The position numbers and the translations under genes were made by a program. Shown here piece after piece: positions 48,109-55,644 of a DNA stretch of 55,644 nucleotides. The stretch comes from Mycobacterium shimoidei (GTDB lineage: Bacteria > Actinomycetota > Actinomycetes > Mycobacteriales > Mycobacteriaceae), in contig LQPU01000020.1 in NCBI GenBank assembly GCA_002101905.1, positions 1 to 55,644 on the forward strand. Direction: 5' to 3'. The notes under the pieces are model-generated. The model ran no database searches. It was not told the origin of the DNA and saw only the letters and a program-made list of their open reading frames with translations. The first letter of the stretch is position 1, and each line of letters begins with the position of its first letter.

Positions 48109-51087
48109 ATGGTGGATCTACATCTTTCAGCGGTCACCCGGCCGATCGAACGTCTGATGGCGACGGCGCAGAACGGTCTGGAGGTGCTGCGACTCGGCGG
48201 ATTAGAAACCGGGACTGCTCCGTCGCCGTTCCAGGTCATCGAAAGCGTGCCGATGTACAAACTTCGGCGGTACTTTCCACCGGACAACCGGCCCGGTCAG
48301 CCGCCCGTGGGCCCGCCGGTGTTACTGGTGCATCCGATGATGATGTCGGCGAACATGTGGGACGTCACCCGGGCCGACGGCGCGGTGGGGATTCTGCATG
48401 CCGCGGGCCTGGACCCCTGGGTCATCGACTTCGGCTCACCGGACAAGGTCGAAGGCGGCATGCAGCGAAACCTGGCCGATCACATCGTCGCGCTCAGTGA
48501 GGCCGTCGACACCACGGTGGAAACCACCGGCCAGGACGTACATCTGGTCGGATATTCGCAGGGCGGAATGTTCTGCTACCAGGCGGCCGGGTATCGGCGG
48601 TCGAAAAACGTCGCCAGCATCGTCGCGTTCGGCTCCCCGGTCGATACCCTGGCCGCGTTGCCGATGGGCGTGCCGCCCAACCTGGCTCAGGTCACGGCCA
48701 ACTTCATGGCCGACCACGTGTTCAACCGGCTGGATATCCCAAGCTGGCTGGCGCGCACTGGGTTTCAGCTGATGGATCCGCTCAAGACGGCAAAGGCGCG
48801 GCTGGACTTCATGCGCCAGCTGCACGACCGGGAGGCGCTACTACCGCGAGAAGCCCAACGCAGGTTCTTGCAGTCCGAGGGCTGGATCGCGTGGTCGGGC
48901 CCGGCCGTCTCCGAGTTGCTCAAGCAGTTCATCGCCCACAACCGGATGATGACCGGCGGGTTCGCCATCAACGGGCAACTGGTGACGCTCACCGACATCA
49001 CCTGCCCGATTTTGGCTTTCGTCGGCGAGGTGGACGACATCGGCCAGCCACCGGCGGTGCGCGGTATCCGGCGGGCGGCGCCCAACGCCGAGGTGTACGA
49101 GTATTCCCTGCGGGCAGGGCACTTCGGGTTGGTGGTGGGTTCAAAAGCCGCACAGGAGTCCTGGCCGACCGTCGCCGACTGGGTGCGATGGATTTCCGCG
49201 GACGGGCCCAAGCCGGACGGCATCGTACCGATGGCCGATCAACCGGTGCAGCGGTCCGACGACAGCGGGGTGCCGATCACCTCGCGGGTCGCGCACGGCA
49301 TCAACGAGGCGTCCGGGGTCGCCCTGGCGCTCGCCCGCGGCGCGGCCGATGCTGTTGTGGCAGCGAACAAATCGGTGCGCACGCTGGCGGTGGAAACCGC
49401 GCGAACGTTGCCCAGGCTGGCCCGGCTCGGCCAGATCAATGACCACACCCGGATCTCGTTGGGCCGGATCATCGGCGAGCAAGCCAACGACGCACCGCAG
49501 GGCGAATTTCTGCTCTTCGACGGACGGGTGCACACCTACGAGGCCGTCAACCGGCGCATCGACAACGTGGTGCGCGGCCTGATCGAAGTCGGCGTGCGGC
49601 AGGGCGAACACGTCGGTGTGCTGATGGAGACCCGACCCAGCGCACTGGTCGCCATCGCTGCACTGTCGCGGCTCGGCGCCGTCGCGGTGCTGATGCGGCC
49701 CGACACCGACCTGGCCGCCGCGGTGCGCCTCGGCGGCGTGACCGAAATCATCACCGACCCGCCCAACTTGGAGACCGCGCGCCAATTGCCCGGCCAGATA
49801 CTGGTTCTCGGCGGCGGTGAGACCCGCGACCTGCATCTGCCCGACGATGCCGGCGTTATCGACATGGAACAAATCGACCCGGACGCGGTCGAGCTGCCCG
49901 GCTGGTACCGGCCGAACCCCGGCTACGCGCGCGACCTCGCTTTCATCGCGTTCAGCAGCGTCGGTGGCGAGCTGGTCGCCAAGCAGATCACCAACTACCG
50001 ATGGGCGTTGTCGGCGTTCGGCACGGCCTCGGCCGCCGCGCTCGGACGCAGTGACACCGTGTATTGCTTGACGCCGCTGCATCACGAATCGGCGCTGTTG
50101 GTGAGCCTGGGCGGCGCGGTGGTCGGCGGTGCGCGCATCGCGTTGTCACGCGGCCTGCAGCCCGGTCGGTTCCTCTCCGAAGTGCGCCAGTACGGCGTCA
50201 GCGTCATCTCCTACACCTGGGCCATGCTGCGAGATGTCATCGACGACCCGGCATTTGTGATGCCAGGTCATCATCCGGTGCGGCTGTTCATCGGCTCGGG
50301 TATGCCGACCGGGCTGTGGCGGCGGCTCGTCGACCTGTTCGCGCCGGCCCATGTCGTCGAGTTCTTCGCGACCACCGACGGGCAGGCCGTGCTGGCCAAC
50401 GTGTCCGGCGCCAAGGTCGGCAGCAAGGGCCGGCCGCTGCCCGGCGCGAGCCACGTCGAACTCGGCGCCTACGACGCCGAGCACGATCTGATCCTGGAAG
50501 ACGACCGGGGTTTCGTGCAGGTCGCCGACACCGACGAGGTCGGTGTGCTGCTGGCCCAGCCGCGTGGACCGATCGATCCCACCGCGTCCGTCAAACGGGG
50601 AGTTTTCGCCCCGGCGGACACCTGGATCTCCACCGAATACCTGTTCCGCCGCGACAGCGACGGAGACTACTGGTTGTTGGGCAGGCGTGGCTCGGTGGTG
50701 CACACGGCCCGCGGAAGCGTCTACTGCGAACCGATCACCGACGCGCTCGGCATGATCAACGGGGTCGACCTCGCGGTGACATACGGGGTATCGGTGCACG
50801 GTCAAGCCGTCGCGATCTCGGCGGTGACGCTGCGGCCGGGGGCGACGATCACCGCCGGCGACCTCACCGAGGCCGTGGCCGCGATGCCGTTCGGATTGGG
50901 GCCCGACATTGTGCACGTCGTCCCCGAATTGCCGCTCAGCGCCTCGTACCGGCCGATGGTCAGTACGTTGCGCGCGGCGGGCCTGCCCAAACCGGGGCGC
51001 CACGTGTGGTACTACGACGCCACCCACAAGCAGTTCCGCCGGTTGACCAGCGCGGTGCGCAGCGAGATATTCGGCAGCCACAAGTGA
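48109..51087 (+). CDS. Alpha/beta-hydrolase (PhaC-like) fused to acyl-CoA synthetase-like domain, Rv1683-like
   Basis: The predicted 992-residue protein has an N-terminal hydrolase (about 1-370) with LLVHPMMMSANMWD for the oxyanion side, the nucleophile in LVGYSQGGMFCYQ (Ser where PhaC polymerases have Cys), and a late His in RAGHFGLVVG. The C-terminal half (about 465-992) has the adenylate-forming fold (GVRQGEHVGVLMETRPSALV; DYWLLGRRGSVVHT). The usual TSGTTGxPK P-loop is replaced by AFSSVGGELVAKQIT, so ATP use is doubtful. The M. tuberculosis orthologue is linked to triacylglycerol metabolism and long-chain acyl-CoA. ATG at 48109 with AAGGGAG upstream was chosen. Its stop overlaps the next gene. 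Confidence 0.9.
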   Translation: MVDLHLSAVTRPIERLMATAQNGLEVLRLGGLETGTAPSPFQVIESVPMYKLRRYFPPDNRPGQPPVGPPVLLVHPMMMSANMWDVTRADGAVGILHAAGLDPWVIDFGSPDKVEGGMQRNLADHIVALSEAVDTTVETTGQDVHLVGYSQGGMFCYQAAGYRRSKNVASIVAFGSPVDTLAALPMGVPPNLAQVTANFMADHVFNRLDIPSWLARTGFQLMDPLKTAKARLDFMRQLHDREALLPREAQRRFLQSEGWIAWSGPAVSELLKQFIAHNRMMTGGFAINGQLVTLTDITCPILAFVGEVDDIGQPPAVRGIRRAAPNAEVYEYSLRAGHFGLVVGSKAAQESWPTVADWVRWISADGPKPDGIVPMADQPVQRSDDSGVPITSRVAHGINEASGVALALARGAADAVVAANKSVRTLAVETARTLPRLARLGQINDHTRISLGRIIGEQANDAPQGEFLLFDGRVHTYEAVNRRIDNVVRGLIEVGVRQGEHVGVLMETRPSALVAIAALSRLGAVAVLMRPDTDLAAAVRLGGVTEIITDPPNLETARQLPGQILVLGGGETRDLHLPDDAGVIDMEQIDPDAVELPGWYRPNPGYARDLAFIAFSSVGGELVAKQITNYRWALSAFGTASAAALGRSDTVYCLTPLHHESALLVSLGGAVVGGARIALSRGLQPGRFLSEVRQYGVSVISYTWAMLRDVIDDPAFVMPGHHPVRLFIGSGMPTGLWRRLVDLFAPAHVVEFFATTDGQAVLANVSGAKVGSKGRPLPGASHVELGAYDAEHDLILEDDRGFVQVADTDEVGVLLAQPRGPIDPTASVKRGVFAPADTWISTEYLFRRDSDGDYWLLGRRGSVVHTARGSVYCEPITDALGMINGVDLAVTYGVSVHGQAVAISAVTLRPGATITAGDLTEAVAAMPFGLGPDIVHVVPELPLSASYRPMVSTLRAAGLPKPGRHVWYYDATHKQFRRLTSAVRSEIFGSHK

Positions 51088-51296
51088 TCGACCAAGCACT
51101 GCTGGACATCCTGGTGTGCCCGGCCGACCGCGGCCCCCTGCTGCTGGTCGACCAGACGCTGTACAACCCGCGGCTGCGGCGCGCCTACCGGATCGAGGAC
51201 GGTATCCCGGTGCTGCTGATCGACGAGGCCACCGAGGTGAGCGACGACGAGCACGCCCGGATCATGGCGCGGGCAAATCCGGCAGATCCCCGGTGA
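51084..51296 (+). CDS. Trm112-like/UPF0434 small protein
   Basis: The predicted 70-residue protein begins IDQALLDILVCPADRGPLLL after its GTG start codon and ends in an acidic helix. Trm112-like proteins are small zinc-ribbon partners or activators of methyltransferases in eukaryotes and archaea; the bacterial ones are poorly known. Only one Cys (LVCPADRG) is seen where zinc-binding members have four, so zinc binding is unlikely. The start overlaps the stop of the fusion gene (GTGA). Its 3' end overlaps the convergent TetR gene by 35 bases. It corresponds to Rv1684. Confidence 0.85.
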   Translation: MIDQALLDILVCPADRGPLLLVDQTLYNPRLRRAYRIEDGIPVLLIDEATEVSDDEHARIMARANPADPR

Positions 51297-51876
51297 GGTA
51301 ACGCTGCAGATTGGGTGCGATGGTCTGGGCGATCTGCTCAGGCGGCAGCGAGGCGAACGGCTCCAATTCCAGGATGTAGCGGGCCATCACGACACCTGCG
51401 ATCTGCGAGGCGACGAACTCTGCGCGGATGATTCCAGCCCCCGGCGGGTTGTCTACGCGCGCGGCGATCTCTTCGATGACCACCTCACGCATGAATGCCC
51501 GCACCAAGCCGACGTCGGCGCCGGAGAGCAGCGACCGAAAGGTTGCGATCACCGCCGTGCCGAGCTCGGAGTCCCACAGCGGCAGCAGCAACGAAGGCAG
51601 TTTGTAACCGAGTTCCTCGACGGGTGTTTCGCGCAGCGGCCCAAGGATGGTCATCGGGTCTATCGGTATCCGGATCGCCGCGGTGAAAAGCTGCTCCTTG
51701 GTTCCGTAATAGTGGTGGACCAGCGCTGAATCGACGTTGGCCGCGGCCGCCACCGCCCGTATGGACGTCTTGTCGAACCCGTTGCGGGCGAACAATTCCC
51801 GGGCGCTGGCCAGGATTCTCTCTCGCGCGTCCGAGGCGCCTCGCGGGCGCCCGGGCCGTTTGATGTTGGTGACCAT
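51262..51876 (-). CDS. TetR-family repressor, Rv1685c-like
   Basis: The predicted 204-residue regulator has a helix-turn-helix at about residues 30-55 (TSIRAVAAAANVDSALVHHY, then YGTKEQLF) and a ligand-binding C-terminal domain of the TetR_C type. It is the third gene of an operon after the ABC ATPase and permease, starting four bases after the permease stop. The two tandem palindromes at 53374-53404, in front of this operon, are its likely targets, so it should repress its own exporter until a ligand is present. ATG at 51876 (MVTNIKRPGRPRG) was chosen. Confidence 0.9.
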   Translation of the reverse strand: MVTNIKRPGRPRGASDARERILASARELFARNGFDKTSIRAVAAAANVDSALVHHYYGTKEQLFTAAIRIPIDPMTILGPLRETPVEELGYKLPSLLLPLWDSELGTAVIATFRSLLSGADVGLVRAFMREVVIEEIAARVDNPPGAGIIRAEFVASQIAGVVMARYILELEPFASLPPEQIAQTIAPNLQRYLTGDLPDLPAP

Positions 51877-51880
51877 GCGA

Positions 51881-52672
51881 TTACGGGGTCCGTCGCCGCA
51901 GCGTGGCCGCCGCCAGGCACAGCGCTGCCAGCGCAAAGCCCATCACGACGGCGATGTCGCGCACCGCGATCCCGGTCAGCTCCGAATGGGCACCGACTTG
52001 CTGCAGCGCCTCCAGCGCGTAGCTGGCGGGCAGCACATTGCTGATCCACTGCAGCCATTCGGCCATCAGCGGTCTGGGCACGATGATGCCGGCGAGCAGC
52101 AACTGCGGAACCATCACCAACGGGATGAACTGGACCGCCTGAAACTCGGTGCGGGCGAACGCACTACACAGCAAGCCCAAGCCGACACCCAGTATCGCGT
52201 TGATGATCGCGATGGCGAACACCCACATCGGACTGCCCGCGGTGTCGAAGCCGAGGAACCAGAACGCCACGATGCACGCCACGGTCGCTTGCAGGGCGGC
52301 GGCAACCGAAAATGCGCTGCCGTAAGCGAGTAACAAGTCGAGCCGTCGCAGCGGAGTGGTCAAGATCCGCTCCAACGTTCCCGAGGCTCGTTCGCGTTGC
52401 ATCGTTATCGACGTGATGACGAACATCAGGAACAGCGGGAACAGGCCGAGCAGGATCAGGCAGGCATTGTTGAACGGCGAGGGGGTACCCGGGCGATGCG
52501 GGGCGTTCTCGAACATGAAGTACATCAGCGTGATGACGAAAACCGGCACCACCAAAATCATCGCGAGGCTGCGACGATCAGCGAGCAGCTGCCGCAGGAT
52601 CCGCGTCGTGGTCGCGGTATAGCCCTTGAGTCCTATCCGGCTTGGCGCGCGGTGCTCTGCCTGATGATGGAC
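51881..52672 (-). CDS. ABC-2 type exporter permease, Rv1686c-like
   Basis: The predicted 263-residue protein has six membrane helices of the ABC-2 family. RSLAMILVVPVFVITLMYFM is helix 1. TMQRERASGTLERILTTPLR is the typical cytoplasmic coupling helix. Then come FIPLVMVPQLLLAGIIVPRP and a C-terminal helix. It exports drugs or lipids with the ATPase encoded just upstream. The start is uncertain: GTG at 52672 overlaps the ATPase gene by 40 bases; GTG 52678 and an ATG at 52699 are alternatives. Confidence 0.88.
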   Translation of the reverse strand, partial: VHHQAEHRAPSRIGLKGYTATTTRILRQLLADRRSLAMILVVPVFVITLMYFMFENAPHRPGTPSPFNNACLILLGLFPLFLMFVITSITMQRERASGTLERILTTPLRRLDLLLAYGSAFSVAAALQATVACIVAFWFLGFDTAGSPMWVFAIAIINAILGVGLGLLCSAFARTEFQAVQFIPLVMVPQLLLAGIIVPRPLMAEWLQWISNVLPASYALEALQQVGAHSELTGIAVRDIAVVMGFALAALCLAAATLRRRTP

Positions 52673-53397
52673 AGAAACGCGTCCTCCAGTGACATGCATC
52701 CGGTGTCCTCTCGTAGTCGGGTCGGCATGGTCTGGGCAAGGAGGTCCCCGTCGCGCATCAGCAACAGGTCGCCGCAGCGGTCCGCCTCATCCATCACGTG
52801 GCTGGAGACCAACAGCGTGGTTCCGCTGTGGGCCAGGTCGGTGAACTGATCCCACAGGTCGGCCCGCAGCACGGGATCGAGGCCAACTGTGGGTTCGTCG
52901 AGCACCAGCAGCTCCGGCCGGCACACCAAGGCGCACGCGAGGGCTACCCGGGTGCGCTGACCGCCGGACAGGTTGCTGCAGAAATCGGTCCGGTGGTCGG
53001 TCAGGCCCACCCGCTCGATCGCCTCGTCGGCGGCGTGGGCCTCGAACCCGTACAGCGCCGCGAAGTAGCGGACGTTGTCGACGATGCGCAGGTCGTCGTA
53101 GATCGTCGGATCCTGTGGCATGTAGCCGACTCGCCGGCGCAGGGCTGCCGACCCGGCCGGTTTGCCCAGCACCGTGACCGTGCCGGAAGCCAGCACCTGG
53201 GTGCCGACGATGCAGCGGATCAGCGTGGTCTTTCCGCAGCCGGACGGGCCCAGCAGTCCGGTGATGGTGCCCCGGGCAATCCGCACGGAAAAATCGCGCA
53301 ATGCTGGGCGTTTGCCCCGGATCACCTGCAAGTGATTGATGTCGACGGCGACCTCGCCGCCGGCCGAAAGTAATTCATCACTTGATGAAGTCATCAT
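52633..53397 (-). CDS. ABC exporter ATP-binding subunit, Rv1687c-like
   Basis: The predicted 254-residue ATPase has Walker [13 protein letters not shown]-loop YMPQDPTIY, signature [12 protein letters not shown], Walker [13 protein letters not shown] and switch His in [12 protein letters not shown]. It pairs with the downstream ABC-2 permease, forming a drug/lipid-type exporter. ATG codons at 53397 and 53394 start the frame; both lie inside the second operator, so bound repressor would sit directly on the start of this gene. The gene is divergent from mpg, 59 bases apart. Confidence 0.92.
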   Translation of the reverse strand: MMTSSSDELLSAGGEVAVDINHLQVIRGKRPALRDFSVRIARGTITGLLGPSGCGKTTLIRCIVGTQVLASGTVTVLGKPAGSAALRRRVGYMPQDPTIYDDLRIVDNVRYFAALYGFEAHAADEAIERVGLTDHRTDFCSNLSGGQRTRVALACALVCRPELLVLDEPTVGLDPVLRADLWDQFTDLAHSGTTLLVSSHVMDEADRCGDLLLMRDGDLLAQTMPTRLREDTGCMSLEDAFLSIIRQSTARQAG

Positions 53398-53404
53398 ACG
53401 ATGA
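53374..53404. promoter_or_regulatory. Two tandem palindromic operators (TetR-type)
   Basis: TTCATC-ACTT-GATGAA (53374-53389) and TCATC-ATAC-GATGA (53391-53404) have the same arms (TCATC/GATGA around four bases), with centres 16 bases apart. They lie between the divergent ABC exporter operon and mpg, covering the exporter start codon. The TetR gene at the end of that operon is the probable ligand. Confidence 0.8.
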
Positions 53405-53456
53405 ATATCTCCCCCTGTTGTCGGCTTGTCAAGGCGCGCGGGCAGAATCTTTTGCG

Positions 53457-54071
53457 ATGAGCGCTGCGGAGCTGACGGTCGACCCGGTCACGGCCGCGCA
53501 GCGACTACTCGGCGCCACGCTGCACGGGCGAGGCGTATCCGCGACCATCGTCGAGGTCGAGGCGTACGGCGGGGTGCCCGACGGCCCGTGGCCGGACGCC
53601 GCGGCGCACTCCTATCGCGGGCTCAACGGCCGCAACGCAGTGATGTTCGGGCCTCCCGGGCGGCTGTACACCTATCGCAGCCACGGCATCCATGTGTGCG
53701 CCAACATCGCGTGCGGCCCCGACGGCACCGCGGCTGCGGTGCTGTTGCGGGCCGGGGCCATCGAGGAGTCCGGCGTCGACATCGCGCGGGCTCGCCGCGG
53801 CCCGTCGGTGCGCACCACGGCATTGGCGCGTGGCCCCGGCAATCTGTGCTCGGCCCTGGGAATCACCATGGACGACAACGGAGTCGACGTGTTCGACCCC
53901 GACAGTCCGGTGCGGCTGCGGCTGAACGACCCGCAGCCCGCGGTTTGCGGGCCCCGGGTGGGCATCAGCGTCGCCGCCGACCGGCCCTGGCGGTTCTGGC
54001 TGCAGGGCCGGCCAGAGGTCTCGGCTTATCGGCGCAGCCCGCGGGCCCCCGCCCCTGGAGCCAGCGATTAG
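53457..54071 (+). CDS. mpg: 3-methyladenine DNA glycosylase (AAG/MPG family)
   Basis: The predicted 204-residue enzyme excises alkylated purines. VEVEAYGG holds the catalytic Glu. [20 protein letters not shown] and [20 protein letters not shown] line the base-binding pocket. The start is ATG at 53457, seven bases after GAATCT, a weak -10, so a leaderless transcript is possible; an ATG at 53382 inside the operator is unlikely. It corresponds to Rv1688. It precedes tyrS by 22 bases. Sharing a promoter region with the exporter operon means the tandem operators may also affect it. Confidence 0.93.
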   Translation: MSAAELTVDPVTAAQRLLGATLHGRGVSATIVEVEAYGGVPDGPWPDAAAHSYRGLNGRNAVMFGPPGRLYTYRSHGIHVCANIACGPDGTAAAVLLRAGAIEESGVDIARARRGPSVRTTALARGPGNLCSALGITMDDNGVDVFDPDSPVRLRLNDPQPAVCGPRVGISVAADRPWRFWLQGRPEVSAYRRSPRAPAPGASD

Positions 54072-54093
54072 GGAGATCCTGGAAGATCTACCC

Positions 54094-55368
54094 ATGGCCA
54101 CCACCATCCTGGACGAGCTGGACTGGCGCGGACTGATCGCGCAGTCCACTGATCTCGACGCGCTGGCCGCAGCGATTGCTCGAGGTCCGATCACGCTCTA
54201 CGCCGGGTTTGACCCCACCGCGCCGAGCCTGCACGCCGGACATCTGGTGCCGCTGCTGGCCCTGCGGCGCTTTCAGCGGGCGGGGCATCGCCCGATCGTG
54301 CTGGCCGGTGGCGCGACCGGACTGATCGGTGATCCGCGGGAGACCGGCGAACGGACGCTCAACGCGGAGGACACCGTCCGCGAATGGACCGAGCGGATCG
54401 CCGGGCAGCTGCGGCGCTTTGTCGACTTCGACGACTCACCGACCGGCGCGATCGTCGAAAACAACCTGGAATGGACGAAGGGCATGTCGGCGATCGAGCT
54501 GCTGCGCGACATCGGCAAGCACTTCTCGATCAACGTCATGCTCGATCGCGACACTGTCCGGCGCCGGCTGGAGGGGGAGGGAATCTCCTACACCGAGTTC
54601 AGCTACATGCTGCTGCAGGCCAATGACTACGTCGAGCTGTACCGGCGGCACAACTGCATCTTGCAAATCGGCGGATCCGACCAGTGGGGGAACATCGTCG
54701 CCGGGGTGCGCCTGGTGCGCCAAAAGCTGGGCGTGACCGTGCATGCGCTGACGGTTCCGCTGGTGACCGCCGCCGACGGAACCAAATTCGGGAAATCCAC
54801 CGGGGGCGGAAATGTGTGGCTGGACCCGGAGCTGACCACGCCCTACGCCTGGTACCAGTACTTCTTCAACACCGCCGACGCCGACGTCATCAGGTATTTG
54901 CGGTGGTTCACGTTCTTGTCCCGCGACGAGCTGGACGAGCTCGAGGAGGCGACGGCCTCGCGGCCGCAGGAGCGTGCCGCCCAGCGGCGGCTGGCGCGCG
55001 AGCTCACCACGCTGGCACATGGTGAGGCGGCGACCGATGCCGTCGAGCACGCCAGCCGCGCGCTGTTCGGTCGCGGTGAGCTCGCGCGTCTGGATGAGCC
55101 CACGCTGCGCGCGGCGTTGCGGGAGACGCCGGTGGCCGAGCTGAAGGCCGGCTCGCCGGACGGCATCGTCGAGCTGCTGGTGGCCAGCGGCCTGTGCGCG
55201 AGTAAGGGCGCGGCACGGCGCACGATCGCCGAGGGCGGCGTGTCGGTCAACAACGTCAGGATCGACGACGAGGCCTGGGCGCCGCAGCCGAGCGACTTCC
55301 TGCACGGACGGTGGCTGGTGCTGCGCCGGGGGAAGCGGAACATCGCCGGCGTCGAGCGCGTCGGCTAA
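54094..55368 (+). CDS. tyrS: Tyrosyl-tRNA synthetase
   Basis: The predicted 424-residue class I synthetase has the HIGH-like motif [11 protein letters not shown], the tyrosine/tRNA-binding core ([31 protein letters not shown]), and a KMSKS-like loop KFGKST. The C-terminal S4 domain ([20 protein letters not shown]) binds tRNA. The length equals that of the M. tuberculosis enzyme as remembered. It follows mpg by 22 bases, with GGGAG upstream of the ATG. In rapidly growing mycobacteria tyrS marks the 5' side of the rrnB operon, which is what follows here. Confidence 0.97.
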   Translation: MATTILDELDWRGLIAQSTDLDALAAAIARGPITLYAGFDPTAPSLHAGHLVPLLALRRFQRAGHRPIVLAGGATGLIGDPRETGERTLNAEDTVREWTERIAGQLRRFVDFDDSPTGAIVENNLEWTKGMSAIELLRDIGKHFSINVMLDRDTVRRRLEGEGISYTEFSYMLLQANDYVELYRRHNCILQIGGSDQWGNIVAGVRLVRQKLGVTVHALTVPLVTAADGTKFGKSTGGGNVWLDPELTTPYAWYQYFFNTADADVIRYLRWFTFLSRDELDELEEATASRPQERAAQRRLARELTTLAHGEAATDAVEHASRALFGRGELARLDEPTLRAALRETPVAELKAGSPDGIVELLVASGLCASKGAARRTIAEGGVSVNNVRIDDEAWAPQPSDFLHGRWLVLRRGKRNIAGVERVG

Positions 55369-55381
55369 GTCCGCGCGAATC

Positions 55382-55394
55382 GAAACCTCGTTTC
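55382..55394 (+). terminator. Small hairpin after tyrS
   Basis: GAAAC-CTC-GTTTC forms a five-base-pair stem 14 bases after the tyrS stop. It is short and has no T run beyond the stem, so termination is only possible. Confidence 0.3.
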
Positions 55395-55405
55395 TAGCAG
55401 GAGAG

Positions 55406-55434
55406 TTGACTCTCAGGTGTCCCTCGCGTAACTT
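55406..55434 (+). promoter_or_regulatory. rRNA operon promoter
   Basis: TTGACT and TAACTT are spaced by 17 bases. TTGACT is the -35 of mycobacterial rRNA promoters. The -35 lies inside the inverted repeat GAGAGT-TG-ACTCTC (55401-55414). Transcription would begin near 55442. Confidence 0.8.
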
Positions 55435-55440
55435 ATTGGC

Positions 55441-55509
55441 GTCGCGCTGCGGCACGCCTGCGACGCGACGAACATCCCCGGGGAACACCCCACCGTTTGA
55501 GGGTGTTTT
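55441..55509 (+). other. Leader hairpins downstream of the rRNA promoter
   Basis: GTCGCG (55441) pairs with CGCGAC (55464-55469). AACACCC (55484-55490) pairs with GGGTGTT (55501-55507), followed by two further T, which looks like a weak terminator just after the promoter. Either may be part of leader folding or processing, or an early stop for the promoter. Confidence 0.5.
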
Positions 55510-55570
55510 ACCTGTCCGCACTACCGGCCGCGGCGATCGCCGCGGGTGGTTGCGCGGCCGGGGGTGTGGG

Positions 55571-55600
55571 TGTTGTTTGAGAACTCAATAGTGTGTTTGG
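55571..55600 (+). promoter_or_regulatory. Conserved rRNA leader antitermination/processing element
   Basis: The stretch TGTTGTTTGAGAACTCAATA followed by GTGTGTTTGG is the motif found upstream of 16S genes and in the spacer of mycobacterial rRNA operons. It contains the boxA region for antitermination. The 16S gene itself lies beyond the right edge of the window. Confidence 0.9.
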
Positions 55601-55644
55601 TGGTTTTGTTTGTTGTTGTTTTTGCCGCATTCTGATGCCCCCGT

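Noticed and set aside
55601..55644. 5' end of 16S rRNA
   Set aside because: The mature 16S start sequence is not reached, so only leader sequence is present.

Overview
The window is a piece of a high-GC actinobacterial chromosome, almost certainly from a Mycobacterium (in the broad sense). Many proteins can be recognised as mycobacterial orthologues (PdtaR, RpsA, UvrA/UvrB, the fused lysyltransferase/LysRS LysX, IF3, the arginine enzymes). From memory, the gene order follows the M. tuberculosis block running from Rv1626 to Rv1689. Comparisons with M. tuberculosis below come from remembered gene order, not from an alignment. Two features bear on which mycobacterium this is. It carries an Rv1635c-like polyprenol-dependent glycosyltransferase (mannose capping of lipoarabinomannan, a trait of slow growers). 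The right edge holds an rRNA-operon promoter and leader directly after tyrS, the site of the second (rrnB) operon described in rapid growers. A lineage with both traits is suggested, but the species cannot be fixed from this sequence.

Layout. 1-3600: a tRNA-Leu(CAA) with terminator, the ANTAR regulator pdtaR, a translationally coupled DUF35/thiolase pair under a sequence that fits the KstR (cholesterol regulon) operator, and a metallo-beta-lactamase-fold gene facing away from it. 3584-9405: polA, rpsA and the CoaE-GrpB fusion, with a 530-base gap before rpsA that holds the rpsA promoter and a doubtful small membrane ORF. 9410-14518: a secreted MmpS-like protein, a glycosylase/ATP-dependent ligase pair, a DUF402 gene, a patch of short repeats, and uvrB. 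14564-21447: an MFS exporter, an SCO6745-type protein, the CapA-like glycosyltransferase, a universal stress protein, an Hsp70-like ATPase without the usual substrate domain, and a second MBL protein. 21538-30849: uvrA, two small genes, lysX, then a structured leader and infC-rpmI-rplT-tsnR.

30907-37712: an MpaB-type oxygenase, a class III adenylyl cyclase with a leaderless promoter, a rhomboid-like membrane protein, remains of a very small membrane-protein gene, and pheS-pheT. 37819-46264: the complete arginine operon argCJBDFRGH, beginning with an ARG operator and containing its own repressor. 46255-51296: an intact ABC-F protein, a 992-residue hydrolase/adenylation fusion (Rv1683-like) and a Trm112-like protein. 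51262-55368: a TetR/ABC-exporter operon controlled by two tandem operators, divergent from mpg, then tyrS. 55369-55644: rRNA promoter and leader.

Most of the window is core metabolism and information processing. No insertion sequence, prophage, integrase, CRISPR array or toxin-antitoxin pair was seen. The most interesting material is regulatory: the KstR-type box, the IF3 AUC start behind an attenuator-like leader, three or four perfect palindromic operators (two sharing a CAAC-N4-GTTG core), the tandem TetR-type operators, and the rRNA leader.
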